DNA of 64,000 nt, taken from contig NZ_JACHEG010000002.1 in NCBI RefSeq assembly GCF_014201355.1, positions 434,001 to 498,000 on the forward strand, given 5' to 3'. Within the stretch, counting starts at the first letter, position 1. Each line of letters opens with the position of its first letter. The position numbers were made by a program, and so were the translations under genes. The DNA comes from Aliirhizobium wenxiniae. GTDB lineage: Bacteria; Pseudomonadota; Alphaproteobacteria; Rhizobiales; Rhizobiaceae. Of the stretch, positions 1-9,808 are shown piece by piece. The notes beneath the pieces are model-generated. The model saw only the letters and a program-made list of their open reading frames with translations. It was not told the DNA's origin and did no database searches.

Positions 1-510
1 GCCTGGACCCTGGTCATCGGTCGCGGCGGAAACAGCGAGCTTCTGCGCACGCAGCTTTCGGCCAGCGTCAAGCCGATCGCCAACGTCCTTTTGATCATCG
101 CCGGCGGCGGGGCCTTCCAGCATGTTCTGGGAGATGCCAAGGTCGGGGATGCGATCATGCATCTGAGCCAGCAGTTCTCGCTCTCGCCGCTGCTTCTCGG
201 CTGGATCATCTCGATGCTGCTCTCGGTCTCGACCGGTTCCGCCACGGTCGGCATCGTCGGTGCATCGGGACTGCTCGCACCGCTCGTCGGACATGACCCG
301 TCGCTCAACGCCTCGCTTCTGGCACTCTCGGTCGGCTGCGGCTCGTTGTTCTTCAACTATGCCAACCATGCCGGTTTCTGGCTGGTGAAGGAATCCTTCG
401 GCATGACGATGGGCGAAGCAACGGCAACCATCTCGATCATCCAGTCGATCGTCTCGGTCGTCGGGCTGGTGATGGTGCTGCTGATGAACCTGGCGCCGCC
501 GCTGGTGTGA
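1..510 (+). CDS. GntP-family gluconate:proton symporter, C-terminal part
   Basis: The frame is open from the first base and ends at a TGA, so this is the last 169 codons of a permease whose start lies outside the window. The protein is strongly hydrophobic with several membrane segments. It contains the glycine-rich stretch IIAGGGAFQHVL and the segment STGSATVGIVGAS, which resemble the conserved C-terminal half of GntP/GntT gluconate permeases. It would import gluconate or a similar sugar acid through the inner membrane. It is convergent with the sensor kinase on its right, with a RIME repeat between them. The exact substrate cannot be told from this fragment. Confidence 0.8.
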   Translation, partial: AWTLVIGRGGNSELLRTQLSASVKPIANVLLIIAGGGAFQHVLGDAKVGDAIMHLSQQFSLSPLLLGWIISMLLSVSTGSATVGIVGASGLLAPLVGHDPSLNASLLALSVGCGSLFFNYANHAGFWLVKESFGMTMGEATATISIIQSIVSVVGLVMVLLMNLAPPLV

Positions 511-536
511 AGCAGCGGATACCTGTCTGTCCCGCC

Positions 537-671
537 AGCCCCTCATCCGGCTGCCACCACCTTCTCCCCGCTCGCGGGGAGAAGGACACAAACCTCAAGG
601 TCTCGGACCTCTCAAGCGTTAAGCAAGGCCGAGCGCAGCAAGCTGCGCTCCGGGTAAGAGGCAGCCTCACC
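537..671. repeat. RIME-like palindromic repeat
   Basis: This intergenic stretch starts with CCCCTCATCCGGCTGCC and carries the stem CCTTCTCCCCG/CGGGGAGAAGG around 559-585. A second diverged half ends in GTAAGAGGCAGCCTCACC. The same boundary sequences recur near 5182, 22928 and 46179, so it belongs to the dispersed Rhizobium intergenic mosaic element type. It fills the gap between two convergent genes and may act as a transcript 3' end. Confidence 0.75.
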
Positions 672-2096
672 TCACCCCTTTACAACCGGAAACACCATCG
701 TCACGGTCAGGCCTGGAGCCTCGGTCTCCGTCTCGTCGGTTGCGGAAAGCTCCAGCTTTCCGCCATGCAGCTCCATCACCGCTTCCACCAGCGACAGACC
801 AAGACCCGTACCGGGTTTCGAGCGGCTGGCATCAAGCCGGAAGAAGCGCTTCGTCACCTCGCCACGTTTGTCGGCCGGCACGCCCGGGCCGTTGTCGCAA
901 ACCGAAAGCCTCACCTCGTCGGCCGCAGACGTCAGCTTGACCTGGATGATCGGAGACTGACTGCCTTCGCTTGCATATTTGATCGCGTTGTCGAGCAGGT
1001 TGAAGATCGCCTGACCGATCAGTTCGCGATTGCCGTTGACGGCAATACCCTGATCGATCTCGGTGGTCAGTGTTATGCCCGCCTCTTCCGCAACCGGCTC
1101 GTAAAGCTCGGCGCTGTCGGCGGAAACGGCAGAGAGATCGACGCTCGACATTTCCGCCGCGATCGATCCCGCCTCGACGCGGGAGATCATCAGCAGCGCG
1201 TTGAAGGTGCGGATCAACTGATCGGATTCTGCGATGATGCCTTCGAGCGCGGCCCTGCGCGCATCCTCATCATCCTCGCCCAGAGCGTCAGCCGCCTTGT
1301 TGCGCAGCCGTGTCAGCGGTGTTTTCAGGTCATGGGCGATATTGTCGGAAACCTGCCGCAGGCCTTCGTTCAGCTTCTCGATCCGGCCCAGCATGGCGTT
1401 GAGCGATCCCGACATTCTATCGAACTCGTCACCGGAGCGGCCGACGGGAAGTCTCTGAGAGAGATCGCCCGCCATGATCTTCTGGCTTGCAGCCGACATC
1501 CGGTCGATGCGCTTCAGCGCATTGCGGCCGATACCGAACCAGATGACCAGTGCGCCAAGCCCCATGATCGCCAGCGCCACCATCAGCGCCTGCCGCACGA
1601 TATAACGGAAGCGGCTGGGGTCACCCAGATCGCGTCCGATCATCACGCGCAAGCCGTTGTCGACGCGCAGTACATTGGCGATGGCGAGATGTTTGCGCGA
1701 ACCGCCGATCTCGGCATAGGGCTCGTAGGAAAAGGGCATGTTCGTCCAGCCTTCCTGGTCGAGCACGCCAGGCTGGACGGAAGAGACGTTGCCGGCCAGC
1801 ATCTCGCCGTTCGGTCCGGCGATGACATAGAGATTTGCACCTGGCTGGCGCGCGCGCCGCTCCATGATGCGCAGCAAGAGGTTGACGCCGCCGCGCTCAT
1901 AGGCGCGCTGGATATCGGCCACTTCCTCGGTAATCGTCTGGCGCGTCTGCTGCACCAGCGTCTTTTCGGAAAGAGCGGTCACATAGATGACGAGAAACCC
2001 GGCGCAGATCGCGAAGAGGAGAATATACAGCGCCGAAAGCCTCACGGCCGTCGAGCGGAACATGAGGCGGGCGCGCTTGACGATGCGGGAAAGCAT
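672..2096 (-). CDS. Sensor histidine kinase (OmpR-system partner)
   Basis: A 474-residue inner-membrane kinase with two transmembrane segments (about 17-38 and 165-190) flanking a periplasmic domain. A HAMP linker follows, then the H-box NIAHDLKTPLTRLR with the phospho-accepting histidine. The ATPase domain has the N-box LLDNAIKYA and the G-boxes CDNGPGVP and GTGLGLSLVEA. Its ATG overlaps the stop codon of the response regulator by one base (TAATG), so the two are translationally coupled. It lies directly downstream of degP, so an envelope-stress role is possible, but this is inference. The signal is unknown. Confidence 0.92.
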   Translation of the reverse strand: MLSRIVKRARLMFRSTAVRLSALYILLFAICAGFLVIYVTALSEKTLVQQTRQTITEEVADIQRAYERGGVNLLLRIMERRARQPGANLYVIAGPNGEMLAGNVSSVQPGVLDQEGWTNMPFSYEPYAEIGGSRKHLAIANVLRVDNGLRVMIGRDLGDPSRFRYIVRQALMVALAIMGLGALVIWFGIGRNALKRIDRMSAASQKIMAGDLSQRLPVGRSGDEFDRMSGSLNAMLGRIEKLNEGLRQVSDNIAHDLKTPLTRLRNKAADALGEDDEDARRAALEGIIAESDQLIRTFNALLMISRVEAGSIAAEMSSVDLSAVSADSAELYEPVAEEAGITLTTEIDQGIAVNGNRELIGQAIFNLLDNAIKYASEGSQSPIIQVKLTSAADEVRLSVCDNGPGVPADKRGEVTKRFFRLDASRSKPGTGLGLSLVEAVMELHGGKLELSATDETETEAPGLTVTMVFPVVKG

Positions 2097-2854
2097 TACC
2101 CCTCGTCCTTGATCATGTAGCCGGCGCCACGAATGGTCTTCAACAGCGGCTTGTCGAAGTCCTTCTCGATCTTGGAGCGCAGGCGCGAGACATGCACGTC
2201 GATGACATTCGTCTGCGGGTCGAAGTGATAGTCCCAGACGTTTTCGAGCAGCATGGTGCGGGTCACGACCTGACCGGCATTCTTCATCAGATATTCGAGC
2301 AGGCGGAATTCGCGCGGCTGCAGCAGCACATCCTTGCCGGCGCGCTTCACCTCGTGAGAAAGCCGGTCGAGTTCCAGGTCGCCGACCCGGTAGACCATAT
2401 CCTGTTCCGGCGTGCCCTTGCGACGGCCGAGCACTTCGACACGCGCCAGAAGCTCGGAAAAGGCATAGGGTTTCGGCAGATAATCGTCGCCACCGGCGCG
2501 CAGGCCGGTCACGCGGTCATCCACCTGGCCGAGCGCCGAAAGGATCAGCACCGGCGCATTGACGCCGCGCTTGCGCAACTCGCTAATGACCGACAGGCCA
2601 TCACGGCGCGGCAACATGCGGTCGATGACCATCACGTCGTAGGAGTTTTCCGAGCCCATGAACAGGCCGCTTTCACCGTCGCTGGCGTGGTCCACGATGA
2701 TGCCGGCCTCGCGAAAGGCCTTGGTCATGTAGGCTGCCGCCTCGAGGTCGTCTTCGATAACCAGAATCTTCATGTGCGGGACAATAGCCTCGGCGGAAAC
2801 ATTTGCACTATCGGAATCTTCTGTCTTTGCCGAGGAAAACGACGGGGTCTGCAT
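2096..2854 (-). CDS. OmpR-family response regulator
   Basis: An N-terminal receiver domain begins at MKILVIEDD, with the acidic pocket and the phospho-acceptor aspartate in VMVIDRMLPRRDG and the conserved lysine in YLPKPYAF. A C-terminal winged helix follows (EVKRAGKDVLLQPREFRLLEY, then the TNVIDVHVSRLRSKI recognition region). I chose the start at 2854 because GGAG lies six bases before this ATG. It adds a 27-residue serine-rich leader before the canonical start MKILV at 2773, which has a weak ribosome site and is the alternative. It should control transcription with the overlapping kinase gene and lies just downstream of degP. Confidence 0.9.
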   Translation of the reverse strand: MQTPSFSSAKTEDSDSANVSAEAIVPHMKILVIEDDLEAAAYMTKAFREAGIIVDHASDGESGLFMGSENSYDVMVIDRMLPRRDGLSVISELRKRGVNAPVLILSALGQVDDRVTGLRAGGDDYLPKPYAFSELLARVEVLGRRKGTPEQDMVYRVGDLELDRLSHEVKRAGKDVLLQPREFRLLEYLMKNAGQVVTRTMLLENVWDYHFDPQTNVIDVHVSRLRSKIEKDFDKPLLKTIRGAGYMIKDEG

Positions 2855-2974
2855 GATGGTCTCCGTTACAAGAAGGGCGCCGACGTTTCCGACGGCGCCC
2901 CTTGATGAAGTTGATCCTGCGGTCAGGCCTGGAGGTGCCACCTCCGCAGTGTCACTCGAATGGTTTGCCCGGCA

Positions 2975-4552
2975 TCAGCCTTCGTTGATCGGCAGCGCCA
3001 CGAAGCGGCTCGAACCGTCGGCCTCGACCTGGAAGAGCGCACGGGTGCGTCCGTCCTTCTTGGCCTGTTCGAGAACCTTGCCTACATCGGCTGCGCTTTC
3101 GACCTTCTTGTTGTTGACCGAAAGAATCTTCTCGCCGTTCTTCAGGCCGCGGGCAGCAGCTTCACTGTCCGGATCGACATCGGTGACGGAAAGGCCGGAA
3201 CCGTCCTCAGCCGGGGCAACTGTGATGCCGAGGCTTGCCAGCGCCTGTTCGCTTGCCGGAGCCGGATCGTCCGGCTGCGTGGGTTCAGCCGAAGCTGCCT
3301 CATCGCTTGCCATGTTGCCGAGCGTCACCGGAATGGTCTGCTTCTTGCCATCGCGCCACAGATCGACGTCGACCTTGGTGTTCGGCGCAAAGGCTGCGAC
3401 ACGGCGGGCAAGATCACGGGCATCCTTGATCGGCTGGCCGTTGACCGCCTGAACGACGTCACCCTGCTTGATGCCGGCCTTCTGGCCCGGAGAGCCTTCC
3501 TGCGGGGCAACAACGAGCGCACCCGAAGCTTCCTTCAGGCCCAGCGAGTCGGCGATGTCCTGCGTTACCGGCTGGATTTGCACACCGAGCCAACCGCGTT
3601 CGACCTTGCCGTCCTTCATCAGGTCGGCGATCACGTCCTTGGCGGTGGAGGCCGGGATGGCGAAAGCGATACCGACATTGCCGCCCGACGGCGAGAAGAT
3701 CGCGGTGTTGATGCCGACGACCTGACCGTTGAGGTCGAAGGTCGGGCCGCCCGAATTGCCGCGGTTCACGGCTGCGTCGACCTGGATATAGTCGTCATAG
3801 GGACCGGAGCCGATGTCACGGCCGCGGGCCGAAACGATACCGGCGGTTACCGTGCCGCCGAGGCCGAACGGGTTACCGACAGCGACAACCCAGTCCCCGA
3901 CGCGAACCTTGCTGTCATCGGCAAAGGAGACATAGGTGAACTTGCGGGCCGGGGCATCGACCTTCAGCAGCGCGAGGTCGGTACGGCTGTCCTTGCCGAC
4001 GAGCTTGGCATCGAGTTCGGTGCCATCGTTCAGCACGACCGTATAGGCTTGGCCATCGGAAACGACGTGGTTGTTGGTGACGATGTAACCGTCTTCGGAA
4101 ATGAAGAAGCCGGAGCCCTGGGCGGTCGGACGCAGGTGGTGCGGGCGATTTGGCCCGCCGGGGCCACCGCGCTCTGCGCGGTCACGTGGGCCTGCGCCTG
4201 GGCCACCGGGACCACCTTGGCCACCCTGACCGCCGAATTCCTTGAAGAAACGCTTTAGCGGATGATCGTCAGGCAGCTGATCGAAGCCACGACCGCCGAA
4301 GTTGAAGGAGAAATTACTGTTGTCGTCGGAGACCGGCTGTGCGTCGGACTGGACGCGAACGGAAACGACTGCGGGGGAAACCGCAGACACGACGTCCGCG
4401 AAGCTCGGTGCCTGCGGCGCCGTTACCGAAACCGGAGCAGCAAATGAGGACATGACCTGGCCTGAGATGCCAGTGGACAGCATGACGGCGGCAAGGCCGG
4501 CAACGGTCGAGGTCTTCAGCACTGTCTTGAGGGAGGGACGTCCAAACGTCAT
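2975..4552 (-). CDS. degP: Periplasmic serine protease DegP/HtrA (Do family)
   Basis: A 525-residue secreted protease and chaperone for misfolded envelope proteins. An N-terminal signal peptide ends near SSFAAP. The trypsin-like domain shows the triad: histidine in VTNNHVVSDG, aspartate in DSRTDLALLKV and serine in RGNSGGPTFD. Two PDZ domains follow (around 300-390 and 430-520). A glycine/proline-rich loop (GGQGGQGGPGGPGAG) lies before the catalytic domain, as in many alphaproteobacterial DegP proteins. The start at 4552 gives a proper signal peptide and has AAGAAGG upstream; an in-frame upstream extension to 4618 lacks these. It sits between ccmH and the two-component system, the cycHJKL-degP order known in rhizobia. 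Confidence 0.96.
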   Translation of the reverse strand: MTFGRPSLKTVLKTSTVAGLAAVMLSTGISGQVMSSFAAPVSVTAPQAPSFADVVSAVSPAVVSVRVQSDAQPVSDDNSNFSFNFGGRGFDQLPDDHPLKRFFKEFGGQGGQGGPGGPGAGPRDRAERGGPGGPNRPHHLRPTAQGSGFFISEDGYIVTNNHVVSDGQAYTVVLNDGTELDAKLVGKDSRTDLALLKVDAPARKFTYVSFADDSKVRVGDWVVAVGNPFGLGGTVTAGIVSARGRDIGSGPYDDYIQVDAAVNRGNSGGPTFDLNGQVVGINTAIFSPSGGNVGIAFAIPASTAKDVIADLMKDGKVERGWLGVQIQPVTQDIADSLGLKEASGALVVAPQEGSPGQKAGIKQGDVVQAVNGQPIKDARDLARRVAAFAPNTKVDVDLWRDGKKQTIPVTLGNMASDEAASAEPTQPDDPAPASEQALASLGITVAPAEDGSGLSVTDVDPDSEAAARGLKNGEKILSVNNKKVESAADVGKVLEQAKKDGRTRALFQVEADGSSRFVALPINEG

Positions 4553-4685
4553 GGTGAAAGCTACCTTCTTCTCTTCGTCACTCAATCTTGGCCAGGCTGC
4601 CGATGGGCAACCCGCCATTGTTCGATGAGACAGATATAGGCGCCGTCACCTTAACTGCAGGTGGCTAGAGCATGAAATGTTCGTA

Positions 4686-4699
4686 ATATTTCGAAATAT
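4686..4699. promoter_or_regulatory. 14-bp perfect palindrome upstream of degP
   Basis: The sequence ATATTTCGAAATAT is a perfect palindrome in the 167-bp gap between the ccmH stop and the degP start, about 135 bases before the degP ATG. It could be an operator for degP or simply an AT-rich hairpin at the end of the ccm transcript. No factor can be named. Confidence 0.35.
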
Positions 4700-4719
4700 G
4701 CGGCCCGTTGGTCCAAGAC

Positions 4720-5169
4720 CTACCTGCCGAGCAATTCGTCGATTTTCGCTTTCTCTTCTGCACTTAACACCTCGGAAGAACGCCGCGCAGGCCTGCTCCT
4801 GACAAAAATGACGAGAGCGAAAATACCCGCGATCAGAAGTCCGATCGGCATCGACCAGAGAATGATCGTCTTGCCGCTGAGCCGCGGATTGAGAAGAACG
4901 AATTCGCCGTAACGCGACACGACGTAATCGACAACCTGTTTGTCCGTATCGCCATCGGTCAGCCGCTGGCGGACAAGAACTCGCAGATCCTTTGCAAGCT
5001 CGGCGTTGCTGTCATCGATCGACTGGTTCTGGCAGACCATGCAACGCAACTGCGCCGAAATCTGCCGCGCACGCTGTTCCAGCGCCGGGTCTTTCAGCAC
5101 CTCGTCGGGGTTGACGGCGAAGGCTTGGATGGGAGTGAAAAGGAAAAAGAGGGCAAGCATCAGCTTCAC
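4720..5169 (-). CDS. ccmH: Cytochrome c maturation protein CcmH (CycL)
   Basis: This is the periplasmic thiol reductant that prepares apocytochrome c for haem ligation with CcmF. The mature part has the [10 protein letters not shown] motif (LRCxxCQ redox pair), and the C-terminus has one membrane segment ([21 protein letters not shown] is its core region). I chose a GTG start at 5169 with GAGG seven bases upstream, which gives the expected signal peptide ([16 protein letters not shown]). The frame is also open to an ATG at 5271 overlapping the ccmF stop, but those 34 extra codons are encoded by a RIME repeat. The insertion probably separated the original coupled start from the gene. Confidence 0.92.
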   Translation of the reverse strand: MKLMLALFFLFTPIQAFAVNPDEVLKDPALEQRARQISAQLRCMVCQNQSIDDSNAELAKDLRVLVRQRLTDGDTDKQVVDYVVSRYGEFVLLNPRLSGKTIILWSMPIGLLIAGIFALVIFVRSRPARRSSEVLSAEEKAKIDELLGR

Positions 5170-5181
5170 TAGGAAGCCTCG

Positions 5182-5247
5182 CAGCCCCTCATCCGCCTGC
5201 CGGCTCCTTCTCTCCGCAAGGGGGGAAAGGGTTACTGTGAGGGGCAA
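5182..5247. repeat. RIME-like repeat inside the ccmF-ccmH junction
   Basis: The element reads CCCCTCATCCGCCTGCCGG at one end and TACTGTGAGGGGC at the other, with the inner stem CTTCTCTCC/GGGGGAAAGG imperfectly paired. It lies between the ATG pair that overlaps the ccmF stop (5268-5271) and the signal peptide of CcmH, and it is open in the ccmH frame. Confidence 0.8.
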
Positions 5248-5267
5248 TCGCAGACGTTCCAGTTCCA

Positions 5268-7256
5268 TCATTCCGCCGGCTCCATCACGGCTTTCACCGG
5301 CTTGGCCTTCCTAGACGGTGCGCCGACGCGCAAGCGTCGATCCGACAGAGACACGAAACCACCGACCATCATGATCAGGCAGCCGCCCCAGATGCACAGG
5401 ATCATCGGCTTCCACCAGATACGCACGACAATGCCACCGCCATCCATCGGATCACCGAGAGAGACATAGAGCTGGCTGAGCCCGAAGGTGAGGATACCGG
5501 CTTCCGTGGTCGGCATGCGACGCGCCGTGTAAAGCCGCTTGGACGACCAGACATCGGAGACCACAGCGCCACCGGAGCGTACCGTGAAGTGCCCCCGCTC
5601 CTCGGTGTAATTCGGCCCGACCGCCTCACGGAAACCGTCGAAAGTCAGCGAATAACCACCGGCGTCCGCTGTCTGCCCCTGCTTCATCTCGACGACGTGC
5701 TCGGTGCTGAAAGCCGATGCGGCAACAATACCGACAACGGTCACGCCGAGACCAAAATGTGCAAATGCCGTGCCCCAGGCCGAGCGTGGCAGACCTTTCA
5801 GGCGGCGCAGCGAGGTCATCACCGGCAGTTTACCGAAATTGCCGCGATACCAGAGGTCGGCGATTGCGCCGAGCATGCCCCAGCAGCCAATCGCCAGTCC
5901 GAAGATCGCGAGGACCGGGCCGCCGTTCTGCATATACCAGAGCAGCAGGCCTAAAAGCAGCGCGAGGCCGGCGAAAACCCAGAGCCGCTGCAGCGCCCCA
6001 TAAAGATCGGCCCGCTTCCAGGCAAGCATCGGCCCGAGCGGCACGGCAATCAGAAGCGGCAACATCAACAGACCGAAGGTCATGTTGAAGAACGGCGCGC
6101 CGACCGAGATTTTTTCGCCCGTCAGGGTCTCCAGCACCAGCGGATAGAGCGTGCCGGTCAAGACGGTCGCAGTCGAAACCGTCAGGATCAGGTTGTTCAG
6201 CACCAGCGAACCCTCGCGCGAGATCGGCGCGAACAGGCCACCAGCCTTCAAGGTCGGCGCCCGCCATGCAAACAGCATGAACGCTCCGCCGATAAAGATC
6301 GCCAGAATGCAGAGGATGAAGATACCGCGCGACGGATCGGTGGCAAACGCATGGACCGAAGTCAGCACGCCGGAGCGCACAAGGAAGGTACCGAGCAACG
6401 ACAGCGAAAAGGTCATGATCGCGAGAAGCACGGTCCAGATTTTCAAGGCCTCGCGCTTTTCCATGACCAGTGCCGAGTGCAGGAGGGCCGTGCCGGCAAG
6501 CCAGGGCATGAAGGAGGCGTTTTCGACCGGGTCCCAGAACCACCAGCCGCCCCAGCCGAGTTCGTAATAGGCCCAGTAGGAGCCCATGGCGATACCGGCG
6601 GTCAGGAAGGTCCAGGCGGCAAGCGTCCAGGGGCGAACCCAGCGTGCCCATGCCGCGTCGATGCGGCCTTCCATCAGTGCCGCCACCGCAAAGGAGAAGC
6701 AGACTGAAAAGCCGACATAACCGAGATAGAGAAGCGGCGGATGGATCGCGAGGCCGAAATCCTGCAGGATCGGGTTCAGGTCCTGACCTTCAGCCGGCGC
6801 CGGATCGAGGCGCAGGAACGGATTGGAGGTCAAAAGGATGAACAGCAGGAAAGCCAGGCTTATCCAGGCCTGCACGGCCAGAACATTGGCCTTCAGCGTT
6901 TCGGGGATGTTGCGGCCGAAGACGGCGACCAGCATGCTGAAGAACACGAGGATCAGCAGCCAGAGCATCATCGAGCCTTCGTGATTGCCCCAGACACCGG
7001 AATATTTGTAGATCAACGGCATCAGCGAATGGGAATTCTCCCAGACGTTCTTCACCGAAAAATCGGAAACCACATAGGCCCAGGTCAGCGCGGCGAATGA
7101 GAGCGCCACGAGGCCGAACATGACGAGCGAACCGGTCGTCGCCACCGCCATCATGCTGGCGTCACGCCGATGGACGCCGATCACCGGAAGAACAGAAACG
7201 ATGATTGCGGTCGCGAGCGCCAGTACCAGCGCGAAATGGCCGATCTCGACGATCAT
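5268..7256 (-). CDS. ccmF: Haem lyase CcmF (CycK)
   Basis: A 662-residue polytopic inner-membrane protein that attaches haem to apocytochrome c. It has the tryptophan-rich WWD signature [18 protein letters not shown] near residue 230 and many hydrophobic helices, and its length fits the family. Its ATG overlaps the ccmE stop as ATGA, and its own stop overlaps an ATG pair that may have been the original ccmH start. The order ccmI-ccmE-ccmF-ccmH is the standard cycHJKL operon. Confidence 0.97.
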   Translation of the reverse strand: MIVEIGHFALVLALATAIIVSVLPVIGVHRRDASMMAVATTGSLVMFGLVALSFAALTWAYVVSDFSVKNVWENSHSLMPLIYKYSGVWGNHEGSMMLWLLILVFFSMLVAVFGRNIPETLKANVLAVQAWISLAFLLFILLTSNPFLRLDPAPAEGQDLNPILQDFGLAIHPPLLYLGYVGFSVCFSFAVAALMEGRIDAAWARWVRPWTLAAWTFLTAGIAMGSYWAYYELGWGGWWFWDPVENASFMPWLAGTALLHSALVMEKREALKIWTVLLAIMTFSLSLLGTFLVRSGVLTSVHAFATDPSRGIFILCILAIFIGGAFMLFAWRAPTLKAGGLFAPISREGSLVLNNLILTVSTATVLTGTLYPLVLETLTGEKISVGAPFFNMTFGLLMLPLLIAVPLGPMLAWKRADLYGALQRLWVFAGLALLLGLLLWYMQNGGPVLAIFGLAIGCWGMLGAIADLWYRGNFGKLPVMTSLRRLKGLPRSAWGTAFAHFGLGVTVVGIVAASAFSTEHVVEMKQGQTADAGGYSLTFDGFREAVGPNYTEERGHFTVRSGGAVVSDVWSSKRLYTARRMPTTEAGILTFGLSQLYVSLGDPMDGGGIVVRIWWKPMILCIWGGCLIMMVGGFVSLSDRRLRVGAPSRKAKPVKAVMEPAE

Positions 7257-7777
7257 GGCGTGGTGCTCCCGACAACCTGCCCGCTCTTGGCTCCAGCCTT
7301 GTCGCCCTCGCCATCCTTGGCCGGCGCCATGCCCTTGCCGGTTCCGTCTTCCCAGACGCCGTCCTTCTTCAGCCGGTCGGCCACTTCCTTGGGCATGTAG
7401 TTCTCGTCATGCTTGGCAAGCACGCTGTCGGCGACGAAAGCATGCGTCGCGGCATCGAAGGAACCTTCGGTGACGACCCCCTGCCCCTCGCGAAACAGGT
7501 CGGGCAGAATGCCGGTATAGCTTACCGGCACGGTCGCCTTGCCATCGGTCACGGCAAAGCTCACCGTTGATCCCTGGCCGCGTTTCACCGATCCATCCTC
7601 CACCAGACCGCCGAGCCGGATGCGGGTTCCGGGCTGCAGATTGGCCGTGGCCAGATCGCCCGGCATGAAGAAATAGGCGACGGACTGCGAGAAGGCGAAC
7701 ATCACGAGAAAAACGGCGATGATGATGAAGCTCATGCCGCCGGCGATTACGGCCAGTCGTTTCTGCTTGCGCGTCAT
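7253..7777 (-). CDS. ccmE: Haem chaperone CcmE (CycJ)
   Basis: A 174-residue membrane-anchored periplasmic haem carrier. One N-terminal membrane segment (about residues 9-30) is followed by the OB-fold domain with [17 protein letters not shown]. The haem-binding histidine is His123 in [10 protein letters not shown], with the companion tyrosine four residues later. The C-terminal tail is flexible and charged, as usual for the family. It overlaps ccmI and ccmF by ATGA at both ends, so translation is coupled through the operon. Confidence 0.97.
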   Translation of the reverse strand: MTRKQKRLAVIAGGMSFIIIAVFLVMFAFSQSVAYFFMPGDLATANLQPGTRIRLGGLVEDGSVKRGQGSTVSFAVTDGKATVPVSYTGILPDLFREGQGVVTEGSFDAATHAFVADSVLAKHDENYMPKEVADRLKKDGVWEDGTGKGMAPAKDGEGDKAGAKSGQVVGSTTP

Positions 7778-8955
7778 TGGGTTACTCCCATCTTGGGGGT
7801 TGCTCCCGGATTTGCCGCGCCTTCGGCCGACAGTCCTATTTCCCGTGCGAGCGCGACAAGCTGCCTGCCCTCGCTTCCATCGGCGGAGAAATGCTCCAGC
7901 CCGGTCTTCAAGGCGGCTTCCGCCTTATCCCTGTCGCCGAGCACCATGTAGGATCTTACCAGCCTCAGCCAGCCCTCGATATTGTTCGGATCCGCTTCCA
8001 GCTTTGATGCGAGGCTGTCGACCATGCCGCGGATCATGTCCTGACGGTCGCCCTGCGACATATCCTGCGCTGCCGCTACATCATCAGCGCTCGGGGCGCC
8101 CAGAGAAGGCGGCGCGGCAGGCGCCGCAACGGTGCCGCCATTCTTGGCGATATGTTCGTTGATCAGGCCCATCCACGGAGCATCGCGGGGCGAAGCCTTG
8201 GCGATCTCCTCGAAGGTCGCTTTCGCGTCAGCCGCCTTGCCGGCCTGTTCCTGTGCCACGCCAACATAAAAGCGCGCGCGCACATCACCCGGCTCCAGCC
8301 GCACCGCTTCCTCGAAGGCAGAGCGGGCGTCCTCGGTCACTATACCGTCATTGGCAACGACCAGCGTCTCGCCGAGGCCCGACAGACGTGCCGCACTGGG
8401 TCCGATCAAGCGAATCGCGTTTCGATAAGCAAGTTCGGCGTCTCCAAGCCGTGCAGTACGGAAATAGATCGGCGCCAGAATATCCCAGCCGGAACCATCG
8501 TTCGGATTTTGCGCCAGGTGCCGCTCGGCTTTCGCCACCAGCAGCGACATGTCATTGCCTGGGTTCGCCAGCCGCGCTTCCAGCGGCTGATCGGGCAAAC
8601 CCGGGCTGCCCAGCATGATGTAAAGACAGAGCCCGATAGCAGGCGGCGCGACAGTCACGATACCGATCGCCATCCTGCGTAATCCGCTCGCCTTTGCCGC
8701 GTCCGCAGCATCTACATTTTCCTTACCCGCAGCGGCCAGCAACCGGCGACCGATCTCGGCGCGCGCATATTCCGCTTCCTCGGCGCTGATCAGGCCGCCG
8801 GCGCGATCCCGGTCCAGTTCCTTCATCTGGTCACGATAGACCTCGATCTCTCCGGCATTGTCAGGCGCAAGGGCCTCGGGACGCCGATAGAGCGGATAAA
8901 GCAGCGCTGCCGCGACGATCGCCGTCATGAGCGCAAGAAGGATCCATAAAATCAT
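7774..8955 (-). CDS. ccmI: Cytochrome c maturation protein CcmI (CycH)
   Basis: The apocytochrome c chaperone, 393 residues. The N-terminus has a membrane segment ([20 protein letters not shown]), and a second one occurs near residue 95-115 ([20 protein letters not shown]). The periplasmic part carries TPR-like repeats (for example [20 protein letters not shown] and [20 protein letters not shown]). It is the first gene of the ccm operon. I chose the ATG at 8955 rather than the in-frame TTG three codons upstream because it begins directly with the membrane helix; neither has a strong ribosome site. Confidence 0.93.
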   Translation of the reverse strand: MILWILLALMTAIVAAALLYPLYRRPEALAPDNAGEIEVYRDQMKELDRDRAGGLISAEEAEYARAEIGRRLLAAAGKENVDAADAAKASGLRRMAIGIVTVAPPAIGLCLYIMLGSPGLPDQPLEARLANPGNDMSLLVAKAERHLAQNPNDGSGWDILAPIYFRTARLGDAELAYRNAIRLIGPSAARLSGLGETLVVANDGIVTEDARSAFEEAVRLEPGDVRARFYVGVAQEQAGKAADAKATFEEIAKASPRDAPWMGLINEHIAKNGGTVAAPAAPPSLGAPSADDVAAAQDMSQGDRQDMIRGMVDSLASKLEADPNNIEGWLRLVRSYMVLGDRDKAEAALKTGLEHFSADGSEGRQLVALAREIGLSAEGAANPGATPKMGVTQ

Positions 8956-9149
8956 GTTCGCCAATTACTGCAACGGCGGTGACATTCCAATCGGTCCCAT
9001 GCCGTTGACGTGAATTTGAGAGATCTCTGTGGCCCATGGCCACGTCACAGGTCAGGTCTTTAGAACGTTTCAAGACTGATGGGAATGTCTATCGACGGCT
9101 ATGACCTGTATCAAATTCACGAATCCGTGCGGGCATATCCGACACGAGT
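8956..9149. other. Gap upstream of ccmI
   Basis: This stretch lies between ccmI and the end of the lipoprotein gene and should hold the ccm operon promoter. I see no convincing sigma-70 elements, hairpin or small gene in it. Confidence 0.3.
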
Positions 9150-9581
9150 TCAGTTGAGCGGCGTCCAGGTCCCGTCGGAATTGCGGCATGCGGCGCCCCT
9201 CGCGAGCATGTCCCGGCCATCGACAGTAACCGTGTGCCGGTATTGTCGGCAATTCTGTGCGCCTACCTGATAAGGCGCGTTGGCGATGACCGTGCCGTTG
9301 GCGTTATCGCCCTTCCATTGAACGGACTGCCCGCCGGCCATCTCTTCCAGAGCCCGGTATTCAGCTTCCAATGCGCGTGAACGGTCGCTGGATGAAAGCT
9401 CTGCACCACTGCGCCCAACAATACCGCCCTGCAGGGCCGTAATATAGCCTGCCGAGGCAGACGGCTTGGGAGACAACAGCCCTCGCGCACCGGCCGCAGA
9501 ACGCGACGTCGACGTGCATCCGGAAACGACCGCTATTCCGCAAAGGGTCAACAGCACGGTTGAAAAGCTCGTGGGGCGCAT
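9150..9581 (-). CDS. Small surface lipoprotein, RT0821/Lpp0805-like
   Basis: A 143-residue predicted lipoprotein. The leader ends in the lipobox VVSGC, so the cysteine near residue 20 would be acylated. The C-terminal part (NAPYQVGAQNCRQYRHTV, then CRNSDGTWTPLN) resembles the small outer-membrane 17-kDa-antigen/RT0821 surface domain. The function is unknown beyond an envelope location. I chose the ATG at 9581 because it places the lipobox correctly; GGAG lies 14 bases upstream, which is far, and an upstream in-frame ATG exists at 9608. Confidence 0.75.
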   Translation of the reverse strand: MRPTSFSTVLLTLCGIAVVSGCTSTSRSAAGARGLLSPKPSASAGYITALQGGIVGRSGAELSSSDRSRALEAEYRALEEMAGGQSVQWKGDNANGTVIANAPYQVGAQNCRQYRHTVTVDGRDMLARGAACRNSDGTWTPLN

Positions 9582-9808
9582 CGCTTGCTTATGGTCTCCG
9601 ACTTGCATGCTCGGCAGAAAACAAGGTCTTCACATCAGCATCTCCGCCCGCCTGGAAAACAATTCCCTGGCCAGGTTGATCGAGACCGTTGCTGAGCCTT
9701 GTTCGTCCGCCTTTCACTTCAATGATATAGCAGGCGATGCGATCGTCCAGAAGATATGACAGCAAGTCTTTAGCAGTTGCTCATTGGCCACAGGTTTCCT
9801 GACCTGCG

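Noticed and set aside
507-2120. Long plus-strand frame opposite the sensor kinase
   Set aside because: It is a high-GC antisense shadow of the kinase gene; the translated product has no hydrophobic or domain pattern, while the minus frame has all kinase motifs.
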